DNA of 64,000 nucleotides from NCBI RefSeq assembly GCF_900105245.1, contig NZ_FNSZ01000001.1, forward strand, positions 3,720,001-3,784,000, written 5' to 3'. This DNA comes from Streptomyces sp. 1222.5. Its GTDB lineage: Bacteria; Actinomycetota; Actinomycetes; Streptomycetales; Streptomycetaceae. A model generated the notes under the pieces. That model did no database searches. It saw only the letters and a program-made list of their open reading frames with translations, and was not told the DNA's origin. The position numbers and the translations under genes are program-made. Of the stretch, positions 8,670 to 17,228 are shown in pieces; the first letter of the stretch is position 1; each line of letters begins with the position of its first letter.

Positions 8670-9265
8670 TTGCCGTCCTCCTCGACGGGCCTGGCGGCGA
8701 AGAAGCCGTCCTCGGTGGCGTCCACCTGCCACTCCTCACCGCACGGGGGCCCGGACGGCGTCACGCACGGCCCCTTGCTCCACCACTCCGGCAGCATGGC
8801 GATCGCCTCGTCGCCGAGCGGGTTCACGCCCGGCCCCGCGGCCAGCGAGTGCGCCACGAGGACGTGCAGGCACTTCACCCGGTCCGGCATGCCGCCCGCG
8901 CTGGGGAATCCGGCCAGGACCTCGATCTCGTCGCGGCGCCGGACGTAGTCCTCGTGCGCGGCCCGGTAGGCGGCGGCCAGCTCGGGGTCGGTGCCCAGCC
9001 GCTCGGTCATCTCCTTCATGACGCCGTTCGCCTCCAGCGTGCCGATCGCCGAGGCGGCACGCGGGCACGTCAGGTAGTACGTCGTCGGGAAGGGCGTGCC
9101 GTCGGGCAGGCGCGGCGCCGTCTCCACGACGTCCGGCTGGCCGCAGGGGCAGCGGTGCGCGATGGCCCGCAGGCCCCGCGGCGGGCGGCCGAGCTGCTGC
9201 TTGAAGGCCTCGACGTCCGCGTCGGTGGGCTCGGTGTGCGGAGTGGGCGGCGGAGGCGTTTCCAT
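8666..9265 (-). CDS. DUF501 family protein
   Basis: This 199-residue cytoplasmic protein is of the DUF501 family, conserved across actinobacteria next to divIC, eno and ppx. Cysteine pairs 'RCPCGQPDVVET' and 'YLTCPRA', plus 'GGMPDRVKCLHVLVAHSLAAG', are the characteristic conserved segments and suggest a metal site. The N-terminal 15 residues are a proline-rich tail. The last codon overlaps the ppx start. The function is unknown, and the steady link to the divisome gene divIC suggests a housekeeping role. Confidence 0.88.
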   Translation of the reverse strand: METPPPPTPHTEPTDADVEAFKQQLGRPPRGLRAIAHRCPCGQPDVVETAPRLPDGTPFPTTYYLTCPRAASAIGTLEANGVMKEMTERLGTDPELAAAYRAAHEDYVRRRDEIEVLAGFPSAGGMPDRVKCLHVLVAHSLAAGPGVNPLGDEAIAMLPEWWSKGPCVTPSGPPCGEEWQVDATEDGFFAARPVEEDGK

Positions 9266-9310
9266 GACTGCTTTCAGGGTGGCTTTCTGTCGGTGACCGG
9301 CCGGGGCCGG

Positions 9311-9787
9311 CTACTGGTCGGAGGCGTCGGACTTGTCGACGCCGTCCCAGACGTTCGCGTACCAGGGCCGGTGCGCGGCCCGGAGATCGGTGCGGGACTG
9401 CCTGGCGGATCCCGGGTCCACCACCACGTACCCGGTCTCGCCGGGCTTCACGTAGTGCAGCCGGTGCCGGATCTGCTGCTCGGCGTAGGCGTCGTCCTGC
9501 CAGCGCGCCTTGAGGTCCCGCAGCTGCTCGACGCGCCGGCGGGCCTGTTCCTGGCGGTGCTGCAGGTCGGCGATCTCCGCGCGCTGGGAGACGTACTGCC
9601 GCATCGGGTAGGCGAGGGCGACGATCAGCGAGCACAGCACCAGCGCGAGCAGGGCCGCGCGGCCGGTGAGCCGCGAGCGGCGCGCCTGGCGCTTGGTCTG
9701 GGAGCGGTAGACGCGGGCCGCCGTCTGCTCGCCGAGCAGCCGCAGCCTGGTCGCGGTGGAGAAACGGTCCCGGTCCTTCACGGCCAT
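9311..9787 (-). CDS. divIC: septum formation initiator DivIC/FtsB-like
   Basis: This 158-residue bitopic divisome protein has a cytoplasmic N-terminus, a basic stretch RRSRLTGR, one transmembrane helix (about residues 48-66, 'AALLALVLCSLIVALAYPM'), then an extracytoplasmic coiled coil 'AEIADLQHRQEQARRRVEQLRDLKA', as in FtsB/DivIC. It would bridge FtsQ/DivIB and FtsL and help activate septal synthesis during sporulation. The start at 9787 (MAVKDRDRF) has GGAGG at proper spacing; a longer frame adds eight residues. Upstream is eno and downstream DUF501, on the same strand. Confidence 0.9.
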   Translation of the reverse strand: MAVKDRDRFSTATRLRLLGEQTAARVYRSQTKRQARRSRLTGRAALLALVLCSLIVALAYPMRQYVSQRAEIADLQHRQEQARRRVEQLRDLKARWQDDAYAEQQIRHRLHYVKPGETGYVVVDPGSARQSRTDLRAAHRPWYANVWDGVDKSDASDQ

Positions 9788-9815
9788 CTGGTCCTCCGCC
9801 TCCCCTTTCACGTGC

Positions 9816-9881
9816 GTACGTCCCCGGACACGGTACGGGACCGGGGACGGGGACGTACGTACGACTGGCTAAGACTTAGCC
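9816..9881 (-). terminator. hairpins between eno and divIC
   Basis: Directly after the eno stop come a small hairpin GGCTAA-gac-TTAGCC (9867-9881) and then a larger bulged stem pairing CCGGGGACG..ACGTACG with CGTACGTCCCCGG (9816-9859). They probably end or attenuate eno transcription. Confidence 0.55.
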
Positions 9882-9890
9882 CGGTGGAGG

Positions 9891-11192
9891 TCAGCCCTTG
9901 GAGACCTCGTGGTGGCCGCGGAAGCGCGGGAAGGCGCTGCGGCCGGCGTACACCGCGGCGTCGTCGAGGATCTCCTCGATGCGCAGCAGCTGGTTGTACT
10001 TGGCGACACGGTCCGAGCGGGCCGGGGCGCCGGTCTTGATCTGGCCGCAGTTCACGGCGACCGCGAGGTCGGCGATGGTGACGTCCTCGGTCTCGCCGGA
10101 GCGGTGGGACATCATGCACTTGAAGCCGTTGCGCTGGGCCAGCTCGACGGCGTCCAGGGTCTCGGTCAGCGAACCGATCTGGTTGACCTTGACGAGCAGG
10201 GCGTTGGCGGAGCCCTCCTCGATGCCGCGGGCGAGGCGCTCCGGGTTGGTGACGAAGAGGTCGTCGCCGACGATCTGGACCTTGTCGCCCAGCTTGTCGG
10301 TGATGACCTTCCAGCCGGCCCAGTCGTCCTCGTACAGCGGGTCCTCGATGGAGACGAGCGGGTACGCGGAGACGAGCTCCTCGTAGTACTCGGTCATCTC
10401 GGCGGCCGAGCGGGACTTGCCCTCGAACTCGTACTTGCCGTCCTTGTAGAACTCGGACGCGGCGACGTCGAGCGCGAGCGCGATCTGCTCACCGGGGATG
10501 TAACCGGCCTGCTTGATGGCCTCGACGATGAGGTCGAGGGCGGCGCGGTTGGACTCCAGGTTCGGGGCGAAGCCGCCCTCGTCGCCGAGGCCGGTGGACA
10601 GGCCCTTGGTCTTCAGCACCTTCTTGAGGGTGTGGTAGACCTCGGCGCCCCAGCGCAGCGCCTCGGAGAAGGACTCCGCGCCGATCGGGGCGATCATGAA
10701 CTCCTGGATGTCCACGTTGGAGTCGGCGTGCGAGCCGCCGTTCAGGATGTTCATCATCGGCACCGGCAGCAGGTGCGCGTTCGGGCCGCCCAAGTAGCGG
10801 AAGAGGGGGAGGTCCGAGGCCTCGGAGGCGGCGTGCGCGACGGCCAGGGAGACGCCGAGGATGGCGTTGGCGCCGAGCGAGCCCTTGTTGTCGGTGGCGT
10901 CCAGGTCGAACATGGCCTGGTCGATCAGGCGCTGCTCGGTGGCGTCGTAGCCGACGAGCTCCGGGCCGATCTGCTCGATGACGGCGAGGACGGCCTTCTC
11001 GACACCCTTGCCCTGGTAGCGGTTCGGGTCACCGTCGCGCAGCTCGATGGCCTCGAAGGCACCCGTGGAGGCGCCGGACGGGACGGCGGCACGACCCGTG
11101 CTGCCGTCGTCGAGGCCGACCTCGACCTCGACCGTGGGGTTGCCTCGGGAGTCCAGGATTTCCCGGGCTACGACGACGTCGATGGACGGCAC
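9891..11192 (-). CDS. eno: enolase
   Basis: This glycolytic enzyme interconverts 2-phosphoglycerate and phosphoenolpyruvate and is a component of the RNA degradosome in some bacteria. The 433-residue protein has all hallmarks: 'AREILDSRGNPTVEVEV', 'PSGASTG' (mobile loop), 'ILNGGSHADSNVDIQEFMI', the magnesium ligands in 'DVAAS', 'IEDPLYEDDW' and 'GDDLFVTN', and the catalytic lysine in 'NALLVKVNQIGS' followed by 'SHRSGETED'. The ribosome site AAGGAG touches an ATG at 11198 but is six bases from GTG at 11192, so GTG is the likelier start (protein PSIDVVV...). Confidence 0.97.
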   Translation of the reverse strand: MPSIDVVVAREILDSRGNPTVEVEVGLDDGSTGRAAVPSGASTGAFEAIELRDGDPNRYQGKGVEKAVLAVIEQIGPELVGYDATEQRLIDQAMFDLDATDNKGSLGANAILGVSLAVAHAASEASDLPLFRYLGGPNAHLLPVPMMNILNGGSHADSNVDIQEFMIAPIGAESFSEALRWGAEVYHTLKKVLKTKGLSTGLGDEGGFAPNLESNRAALDLIVEAIKQAGYIPGEQIALALDVAASEFYKDGKYEFEGKSRSAAEMTEYYEELVSAYPLVSIEDPLYEDDWAGWKVITDKLGDKVQIVGDDLFVTNPERLARGIEEGSANALLVKVNQIGSLTETLDAVELAQRNGFKCMMSHRSGETEDVTIADLAVAVNCGQIKTGAPARSDRVAKYNQLLRIEEILDDAAVYAGRSAFPRFRGHHEVSKG

Positions 11193-11265
11193 GAGCATCT
11201 CCTTCTTGGATGTGACGCTGGAAGTGCGGGGCTGGGTGCCTCACGGCTCCGGGCCTTGCGCCTAG

Positions 11266-11271
11266 AGCCTA
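11266..11271 (-). promoter_or_regulatory. putative -10 of the eno promoter
   Basis: On the minus strand TAGGCT fits the streptomycete -10 pattern and lies about 75 bases upstream of the eno start. No convincing -35 is visible. Confidence 0.35.
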
Positions 11272-11340
11272 TCCGCCCACGGGCCGTCGGCCACCGACCG
11301 ACCGTCCCGTGGACAGGGCGGGACACGCAGACGGTACCCA

Positions 11341-11359
11341 TTGTTCACCGTCGGAACAA
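11341..11359. promoter_or_regulatory. inverted repeat TTGTTC-N7-GAACAA upstream of eno
   Basis: Perfect 6-bp arms separated by seven bases, located about 150 bases upstream of eno and outside any gene. It could be an operator. I cannot name the regulator. Confidence 0.35.
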
Positions 11360-11415
11360 AGGGGGGCGCGATGAAGAACAGGGAAAGGGCCGGAAGCGGA
11401 CCGGGAGACGAAAAA

Positions 11416-11458
11416 CCCCGCCCCGGCGCGTACGGGGGAAAGACGCGCCGGGGCGGGG
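11416..11458 (-). terminator. Rho-independent terminator of rpfA
   Basis: Perfect 16-bp stem (CCCCGCCCCGGCGCGT and complement) with an 11-base loop. On the minus strand the hairpin is followed by five Ts, the expected orientation for ending rpfA transcription. Confidence 0.85.
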
Positions 11459-11562
11459 AGCCCGTGGGGACGGGGGTGACCCTCACGGGGTCTTCGGGGT
11501 GGGCACCTCCAGGGTGCGCACCGGGGATGTGAGGGCGCTGTGGTCCGGCCGGGAGCCGGGTG

Positions 11563-12252
11563 TCACTTCAGGTGCAGCTGCTGACCGGGGAAGATCATGT
11601 CGGCGTCCTGGACGATGTCCTTGTTCAGCTCGAAGAGCTTCTTCCAGCCGCCCTGGACGTGGTGCTTCGTGGCGATGGTGCTGAGGGTGTCGCCCTTGAC
11701 CACCTTGTACTCGCCGTCGCCCTTCTTGACCTTCTTGCCGGTCGGGGTGGTGACGGTCTTGCTCGCGGCCGGACGCTCGGCGGACCGGGAGGCGGCCTGC
11801 GTGTCGGTGGAGCGGGTGGTGGTCGTCGTCTTCGACGAGGAGCCGCCCGTCGAGGTGGAGCCGGTCGAGCCGTTGTAGGGGGTGCTCGACAGGCCCGTGC
11901 CGCAGACCGGCCAGGCGCCCTTGCCCTGGGCGGCGAGAACCTTCTCGGCGACGGCTATCTGCTGCGCCTTGCCGGCCTGGTTGGCCTGCGGGGCGTAGGC
12001 GGTGCCGCCGTACGCGGCCCAGGTGGAGGCGGAGAACTGCAGACCGCCGTAGTAGCCGTTTCCGGTGTTGATGGACCAGTTGCCGCCGGACTCGCACTGG
12101 GCGACCGCGTCCCACTGGGAGGCGGTGGCGGCGGAGGCGTTGCCGGCCGCCATCAGCGGAGCGGCGACGGCGGCACCGGTGACACCGGCGAGCGCGACGG
12201 CGCGGACGGCCTTGGACGGACGACGGTGCTTGCCCTTGCTGGAAAACAGCAT
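11563..12252 (-). CDS. rpfA: resuscitation-promoting factor A, secreted muralytic enzyme with LysM
   Basis: This 229-residue secreted cell-wall hydrolase would cleave peptidoglycan during spore germination. A signal peptide runs to about residue 41 (ASA|AT). The Rpf lysozyme-like domain follows, with 'WDAVAQCESGGNWSINTGNG' (catalytic Glu54 by position), 'YYGGLQFSASTW' and 'QIAVAEKVLAAQGKGAWPVC'. After a Ser/Thr-rich linker comes a C-terminal LysM domain ('YKVVKGDTLSTIATKHH ... LFELNKDIV'). The leader carries a ydaO-type riboswitch, and a strong terminator follows the gene. In S. coelicolor the equivalent gene is reported to be controlled by c-di-AMP through this element. Confidence 0.93.
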   Translation of the reverse strand: MLFSSKGKHRRPSKAVRAVALAGVTGAAVAAPLMAAGNASAATASQWDAVAQCESGGNWSINTGNGYYGGLQFSASTWAAYGGTAYAPQANQAGKAQQIAVAEKVLAAQGKGAWPVCGTGLSSTPYNGSTGSTSTGGSSSKTTTTTRSTDTQAASRSAERPAASKTVTTPTGKKVKKGDGEYKVVKGDTLSTIATKHHVQGGWKKLFELNKDIVQDADMIFPGQQLHLK

Positions 12253-12267
12253 GGATCGATCCCCTCA

Positions 12268-12470
12268 CCGACGCCTGCGAGGTGAGCTGTCGGGTTCGGG
12301 CCGGTTGAGTTGCCCGGCCGCACTCCCGCTTGCGCGGAGTGCGGCTTCACCCCAAGCCGGTGCCGGCTCAACTGCCGGCAACGGCACTTACCTTGGGTCC
12401 CCCGCTCCTGCCTACGGCGCATGACGCGACGACTGTTCCCGGGCAACCGCTGGCAGGATTCGGCGTTGCG
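12268..12470 (-). ncRNA. ydaO/yuaA-type riboswitch (c-di-AMP) in the rpfA leader
   Basis: Read on the minus strand, the leader has conserved ydaO blocks in the right order: CCGAATCCTGCC near 12462, GGCAGGAGCGGGGGACCC, TTGGGGTGAAGCCG, a variable GC hairpin (CGCACTCC-gcgcaa-GGGAGTGCG), GGGCAACTCAACCGG and the 3' block CGACAGCTCACCTCGCAGG. It ends about 15 bases before the rpfA start codon. ydaO elements are OFF switches for c-di-AMP. Recognition is by motif order and by the known presence of this class before rpfA. Confidence 0.88.
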
Positions 12471-12627
12471 ACTGCCGGGGCTCGTGGTGACGAGCGGCCT
12501 TGACCGTAGACACGCGATCCGCGGAATTTCAAAGACGATCAGGGCTTCTGAGACTCATCCCACACTTTCACCAAACCGGACATTAGCGCCGCAAGTGGGG
12601 CGTCAACTCCCGCTATCCGGCGTCCGT
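12471..12627. other. rpfA promoter region
   Basis: No gene. The minus strand has TTGACG at 12601-12606 and TAATGT at 12580-12585, a possible -35/-10 pair, although the 15-base spacing is short. With the riboswitch this makes a 375-base gap between the two rpf genes. Confidence 0.35.
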
Positions 12628-13680
12628 TTAGGTACCGATTTCCAGGGTCTGACCGGCAGTGATGCGGTTCGGGTCGGACCCGATCTCCTTCTTGTTGCCG
12701 GCGTAGAGGGCGCGCCACCCGCCCTCGACCGCAAGGGACTCGGCGATGGAGGCGAGCGAGTCGCCCTGACGGACGGTGTAGTCGTCCGCCTCACGGGAGG
12801 CGTGACGGCCGGTCGAGGTGGAGTCCTGACCGTTTGTCACGTTTTCGTCCGCGCTCTCGCCGCGGTGACGTCCGCCACTGCTGAGCGCGCCGGTGTCGAC
12901 CAGGCTCCAGGATCCGGCGTTCTGCTGGGAATTGTCCGAGTTGCCGGCATCCGGAACGGCCGTGGGCGAGCCGCCGTCCCCCTGCGGGCTTCCGGCGTCA
13001 CCGGCCTCGGGGGAGGCGGACTTGTCCGACTTGGGAGTGTTGGTACCGGTCGAATCGTCCTCGGTGCCGTGCCCCTTGCCGCCCTTGTCCGGGTGGGAGG
13101 TGGGCTTCCCGTGCGCGTCACCGGAGGAGTCCGAGTCGGCCTTGGAGCCGGAGGAGCCGGTGGAGTCGGAGGCGGAGGAATCGCCGGACGACGACGAATC
13201 CGGCAGACCGGACGACGGGGAGGTGTCACCCGATCCAGACGAGTCGTCCGAACCCTGTGCGTTCCCGGACTCGTCGACGCCCGTGTCGACGTCCAGGGAG
13301 CCGGAGTTCTGGGTCAGCCCGGAGAGCAGGGCGCAGGTGGCCCAGGGGGTGGTGCCCCGGTCGGCGAGGATCTTCTCGGCGACGGAGATCTGCTGCGAGC
13401 GGCTGGCCTCGTCGGCGCTGTAGGCGTACTGCCCGCCGCCGTACTTGTCCCAGTCCTCCTGCGATATCTGGAGTCCGCCGTAGTAGCCGTTGCCGGTGTC
13501 GGCGCTCCACGAGCCGCCGCTCTCGCACTCGGCCACCTTGTCCCACGTGGTGCCGTCGGCCGCGTTGGCGCTCGCCGCGCCGAGCAGCGGGATGGCGATG
13601 GCGGAGCCGGTCACTCCGGCCGCGACGAGGAGAGCTGGAGCCTGACGGGGGCGACGATGGCGGCCGTTCCCGGAGAGCAT
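12628..13680 (-). CDS. rpfC: second resuscitation-promoting factor with acidic Ser/Asp-rich linker and LysM
   Basis: This 350-residue secreted Rpf protein has a signal peptide to about residue 40 (ANA|AD), the Rpf lysozyme-like domain with 'WDKVAECESGGSWSADTGNG' (catalytic Glu53 by position), 'YYGGLQISQEDW' and 'QISVAEKILADRG', then about 140 residues of Ser/Asp/Gly-rich low-complexity linker, and a C-terminal LysM ('YTVRQGDSLASIAESLAV'). It is a close paralogue of the neighbouring rpfA but lacks the riboswitch. The long acidic linker may let the catalytic domain reach through the wall. The symbol rpfC follows my recollection of S. coelicolor naming and is less certain than the family. Confidence 0.85.
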   Translation of the reverse strand: MLSGNGRHRRPRQAPALLVAAGVTGSAIAIPLLGAASANAADGTTWDKVAECESGGSWSADTGNGYYGGLQISQEDWDKYGGGQYAYSADEASRSQQISVAEKILADRGTTPWATCALLSGLTQNSGSLDVDTGVDESGNAQGSDDSSGSGDTSPSSGLPDSSSSGDSSASDSTGSSGSKADSDSSGDAHGKPTSHPDKGGKGHGTEDDSTGTNTPKSDKSASPEAGDAGSPQGDGGSPTAVPDAGNSDNSQQNAGSWSLVDTGALSSGGRHRGESADENVTNGQDSTSTGRHASREADDYTVRQGDSLASIAESLAVEGGWRALYAGNKKEIGSDPNRITAGQTLEIGT

Positions 13681-13837
13681 GCGGAAGCCTTTCGTGCGAC
13701 AGCAGGACCGACGCGGCGGATGGTGCTCGTCGCCACGCTGAGGGAGGAACGTATCGGCAGACGATCACTTGTCACAAGTTCATGCCGCGCAGATCACGTG
13801 AAGATCACAGAGTTGAACGCCTGTGGTGTTGACGGTT
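13681..13837. promoter_or_regulatory. rpfC promoter region with repeats
   Basis: The region upstream of the second rpf gene contains a perfect inverted repeat ACTTGT-c-ACAAGT (13767-13779) and a direct repeat AGATCAC / AGATCAC (13791-13809, eleven bases apart). These are plausible regulator sites, but no regulator is assigned. Confidence 0.35.
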
Positions 13838-15160
13838 CTACGAACTCTGGGCCGGCTCCTCGCCGGTTCCCCCGGTGGCCGGGGCGGCCGGAGTGAACTC
13901 CACGGGCAGGGTGCGCAGGCCGCGCATGATGAGTCCGCCGCGCCAGCGCAGTTCGGCCGGGTCGGCGGCGAGCCGCAGGTCGGGCAGGCGGGTGAGGAGG
14001 GTGGCGAGCGCGGTCTGGCCCTCCAGGCGGGCGAGCGGCGCGCCGAGGCAGTAGTGGATGCCGTGGCCGTAGCCGAGGTGCTGGTTGTCGCGGCGGGCGA
14101 GGTCCAGCACGTCCGGGTCGGCGAAACGCGCGGGGTCCCGGTCGGCCGCCGCCAGCACGACCAGCACCGGGTCGCCCGGCGCGATGTCCCGCCCGCCGAC
14201 GGTGAGCGGCTCGGTGGCGAACCGCCAGGTGGCCAGCTCCACCGGCCCGTCGAAGCGCAGCAGTTCCTCCACCCCGGTCTCCAGGAGGTCCCGCTCCCCC
14301 CTCGCCAGGGACTCCTGCAGCCGCCGGCGCTGTGCGGGATGGGTGAGCAGGGCGTAGGTGCCGTTGCCGATGAGGTTGACGGTGGTCTCGAAGCCGGCGA
14401 ACAGGAGGATGAAGGCCATGGCGGCGGCCTCGTTCTCGGTGAGGTGCTCACCGTGGTCGGAGGCGCGGATGAGACCCGAGATGAGGTCCTCGCCGGGCCC
14501 CGGCTCGGCGGGCAGGGCCGCACGCTTCTTGTGGATCAGCTCGGCCAGGTAGCCGCGCATCTTCTTCACCGACCGCGCGACCCCGCCCCGCGGTCCACCG
14601 CCGTGCCGGATCATCATCCCGGCCCAGTCCCGGAAGTCGTCCTGGTCCTCGCGCGGGACGCCGAGGAGGTCGCAGATGGCGTAGATGGGCAGCGGGAAGG
14701 CGAACTCGTGGATGAGGTCGGCGGAGCCACGCTCGGCGAACCGGTCGATGAGGTGGTCGGTGAGCTCCTGCACGCGGTGCGCGAACTCGGCGACCCGGCG
14801 CGGGGTGAACGCCTTGCTCACGAGCCGGCGCAGCCGGGTGTGGTCGGGCGGGTCGATGTTCAGCAGGTGCGTCATCAGCTCGGCCTTGCGCTCACCGGGG
14901 ATGCCGGTCTTCCCCTTGGCGTGCGCGGGCTCGTCGTGATGCGCCGGGTTCTTGCTCAGCCGCTGGTCGGCCAGGGCCTGCTTGGCGTCGGCGTAACGGG
15001 TGACCAGCCAGGCCTCGACACCGCTGGGCAACCGGGTGCGGTGCACCGGCGCGTGCTCGCGCAGCCAGGCGTAGGCGGGGTACGGGTCGGTGGCGAACTC
15101 CCAGGTGAAGAGCTCGGGCGCGGAACCGGGGGCGGTCGAGGGGCGGGGCTGGTCGGTCAC
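13838..15160 (-). CDS. cytochrome P450
   Basis: This soluble bacterial class I P450 of about 440 residues is probably fed by a ferredoxin encoded elsewhere. The I-helix 'AFILLFAGFETTVNLIGNG' has the oxygen-activation motif, the K-helix ExxR is in 'VEELLRFDGP', and the heme loop 'HLGYGHGIHYCLGAPLARLEG' holds the cysteine ligand. Overall resemblance is to the CYP107-type family. The GTG start gives a short N-terminal tail, and its ribosome site is poor, so the exact start is uncertain. No biosynthetic cluster surrounds it, so the substrate is unknown. Confidence 0.9.
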   Translation of the reverse strand: MTDQPRPSTAPGSAPELFTWEFATDPYPAYAWLREHAPVHRTRLPSGVEAWLVTRYADAKQALADQRLSKNPAHHDEPAHAKGKTGIPGERKAELMTHLLNIDPPDHTRLRRLVSKAFTPRRVAEFAHRVQELTDHLIDRFAERGSADLIHEFAFPLPIYAICDLLGVPREDQDDFRDWAGMMIRHGGGPRGGVARSVKKMRGYLAELIHKKRAALPAEPGPGEDLISGLIRASDHGEHLTENEAAAMAFILLFAGFETTVNLIGNGTYALLTHPAQRRRLQESLARGERDLLETGVEELLRFDGPVELATWRFATEPLTVGGRDIAPGDPVLVVLAAADRDPARFADPDVLDLARRDNQHLGYGHGIHYCLGAPLARLEGQTALATLLTRLPDLRLAADPAELRWRGGLIMRGLRTLPVEFTPAAPATGGTGEEPAQSS

Positions 15161-15251
15161 CCCTCGACGGTATCCGGACGGGCCCGCCGTCCCGCCCGCG
15201 GTGTCGTGCCCCGCGCCGCCGGGTTCCGTACCCTCGGGCCGCCCGGGCCCG

Positions 15252-16286
15252 CTACCCCTCCTGCGGCGCCGGGCCGTCCGCCCGGCCCGTGCCCTCCGCC
15301 GCGCGTATCGCGTCCCGGTAGACCCGTGCCGCCGCGCGCAGCGCCGCTTCCGGGTCGACGCCGGACGCCTCGGCGCGGACCGCCAGCGCGAGCAGCTCGT
15401 AGCCGACGCCCTCCCCCTGCGGCAGCGGGACGTCCAGGTCCGCCGTGCGTGCGCGGGAGGCGAGCTTGGCGGCGAGGGCGAGGCCGGGCTGGCCGAGGGG
15501 GACGCCCTCGGTGACCGAGGTGCGCTGTTTCTCCTCGGCCTTGGTCCGCAGCCAGTGCTCCTTGACGTCCTCCGGCGTCTCGGCCCTCTCCTCGCCGAAG
15601 ACATGCGGGTGACGGTGGATGAGCTTGGCGACGATGCCGGCGGCCACGTCGTCGACGGAGAAGGGCGCCTCCGGGTCCTCCTCGGCTATGCGGGAGTGGA
15701 AGACCACCTGGAGCAGCACGTCGCCCAGTTCCTCGCGCAGCTCCTCGCGGTCGCCGGCCTCGATCGCCTCGACCAGTTCGTACGCCTCCTCGATGCCGTA
15801 CTTGGCCAGGCCCAGGTGGGTCTGCCGGGAGGACCAGGGGCACTCGACACGGATGCGGTCCATGACCTGCACCAGGTCCAGGAGGCGGGCGCCGGGCAGG
15901 TCGTAGGAGGCGGGGAGCAGCTCCAGCTCCGGCATGGAGACGCGCCCGGAACCGGCCAGCCGGGCCAGACCGTCGGTGAGCGCGGGCTCGCCCTCGCCGG
16001 TGGCCACGACGACCACCGTCCGCCCGCCGGCGCAGGCGTCGACCAGCTCCTCGGCGGTGGGTGACGCCTCCTGCACCGCCGTCCCGGCCTCCCGCAGATA
16101 CGGCAGCTGCGGGTGCGCGCCGTCCGCGCACAGCACGAGGTCGGCGGTGCGCAGGGCCTGCCAGGCGGGCCAGGACAGCAGTCCGGGGGCGACGCGGTGG
16201 CTCGTGGTGAGCAGGACGATGCGGCCGCGGGCGGGCTCGTGGCCCGTGGGGCCGGGGGCGGAGGGTTCGGGGCGGGATGCGTTCAC
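15252..16286 (-). CDS. mazG: nucleoside triphosphate pyrophosphohydrolase MazG
   Basis: The 344-residue protein hydrolyses (d)NTPs to monophosphates and pyrophosphate, cleaning the nucleotide pool. The MazG core is evident: 'CPWSSRQTHLGLAKYGIEEAYELVEAI', the metal-binding 'EELREELGDVLLQVVFHSRIAEE' (ExxE...ExxD) and 'KLIHRHPHVFG' followed by 'EHWLRTKAEEK'. The first ~130 residues resemble the degenerate tetrapyrrole-methylase-like N-terminal domain found on many MazG proteins. An in-frame GTG at 16304 is an alternative start. Downstream is the P450 gene and upstream a SurA-like lipoprotein gene. Confidence 0.92.
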   Translation of the reverse strand: MNASRPEPSAPGPTGHEPARGRIVLLTTSHRVAPGLLSWPAWQALRTADLVLCADGAHPQLPYLREAGTAVQEASPTAEELVDACAGGRTVVVVATGEGEPALTDGLARLAGSGRVSMPELELLPASYDLPGARLLDLVQVMDRIRVECPWSSRQTHLGLAKYGIEEAYELVEAIEAGDREELREELGDVLLQVVFHSRIAEEDPEAPFSVDDVAAGIVAKLIHRHPHVFGEERAETPEDVKEHWLRTKAEEKQRTSVTEGVPLGQPGLALAAKLASRARTADLDVPLPQGEGVGYELLALAVRAEASGVDPEAALRAAARVYRDAIRAAEGTGRADGPAPQEG

Positions 16287-16432
16287 GATCCGAACGTAAC
16301 CCACCGCGGCCCGGGACGGATTCCGTTGTCCACAGGGCCGAGGGGATCATGTGATCGTACGACCGACAGCCCGTCGTCGTACCGTGCCGTCGTACCGCGC
16401 CACCGTGCCGTTCCGGCGGGGCGACGGGCGCG

Positions 16433-17083
16433 TCAGGCGGTCAGCGGCTGTCCACCCGCCGTGGAGACCTCCCGCACCCACGGCGTCTTGGCGTCCACGC
16501 GGCTGCTCTTCTGCACGTCCCAGGAGCCGTAGCGCGGGTTGAGGTCCACGTGCAGTTCCGCGGACGCCTTGGACAGGGCCTTCCAGAAGGCCGGCTGGGT
16601 GGTGTCGGTGCCGAGCCGGGACGCGAGCTTCTGCGCCTCCAGCTGGAGACGCAGGTTGTCGTCGAGGCGCGCGGGGGCGATGCCGTACTTCTGCAGCCAC
16701 GCCGACTCCAGCCCCTTGGCGCCGCCCGCCTGCTGCTCCAGGCCGGCGCGCATCCGCTGGATCTCCTTGCGGGTGACCGAGACGCCCTCGTCCCGCGCGG
16801 CGCGGTGCAGCACCCGGTCGAGCACCATGTTGTGCAGGGTGTCCCGGGTGAGGCTGCTCGTGGAGGCGACCACCTGCTCGTACTGGGCGTCGTCCGGAAC
16901 CGCGGCGCGCTGCGCGCTGCGGACCTCGTTGACCCGGTTCTCCAGCTGGGAGACGGTGATCCGCTGCCCTCCGACGACGGCCGCCGCGCCCGGGTGCGCG
17001 TCGTTGCCGCACGCGGTGAGCAGGGGGGCCGCGGCGGCGATCGCGGCGGTGAGGACGAGCGCGGTGCGACGGCGGCGGTGCAA
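16433..17083 (-). CDS. SurA N-terminal-domain lipoprotein (chaperone-like)
   Basis: This 216-residue lipoprotein has signal peptide 'RRRRTALVLTAAIAAAAPLLTAC' (interrupted here for length) with the lipobox LLTAC, so the mature protein begins at that cysteine. The remainder, 'AVVGGQRITVSQLENRVNEVR...', is a SurA/trigger-factor-like N-terminal chaperone domain without a parvulin isomerase domain. It probably assists folding of exported proteins at the outer face of the membrane. The start is a rare TTG at 17083, chosen because AGGAGGT lies five bases upstream; longer frames have no such site. Confidence 0.85.
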   Translation of the reverse strand: MHRRRRTALVLTAAIAAAAPLLTACGNDAHPGAAAVVGGQRITVSQLENRVNEVRSAQRAAVPDDAQYEQVVASTSSLTRDTLHNMVLDRVLHRAARDEGVSVTRKEIQRMRAGLEQQAGGAKGLESAWLQKYGIAPARLDDNLRLQLEAQKLASRLGTDTTQPAFWKALSKASAELHVDLNPRYGSWDVQKSSRVDAKTPWVREVSTAGGQPLTA

Positions 17084-17228
17084 GGGAGACCTCCTGAGGA
17101 GATTGTGCGACGGTGCACAAGGTCTTGCGGTGATCGATGGTAGGCAGTGGGCGGGCTGTGGCCAACCCATTCGACCAACGATTCGCGTGCGCTTCGGGCA
17201 CCGCCGCGCCCCGCGGAAGACGTCCCGG

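Noticed and set aside
13838..15160. P450 as part of a natural-product cluster
   Set aside because: Neighbours are rpf, mazG and a chaperone lipoprotein; no synthase or tailoring genes are nearby.
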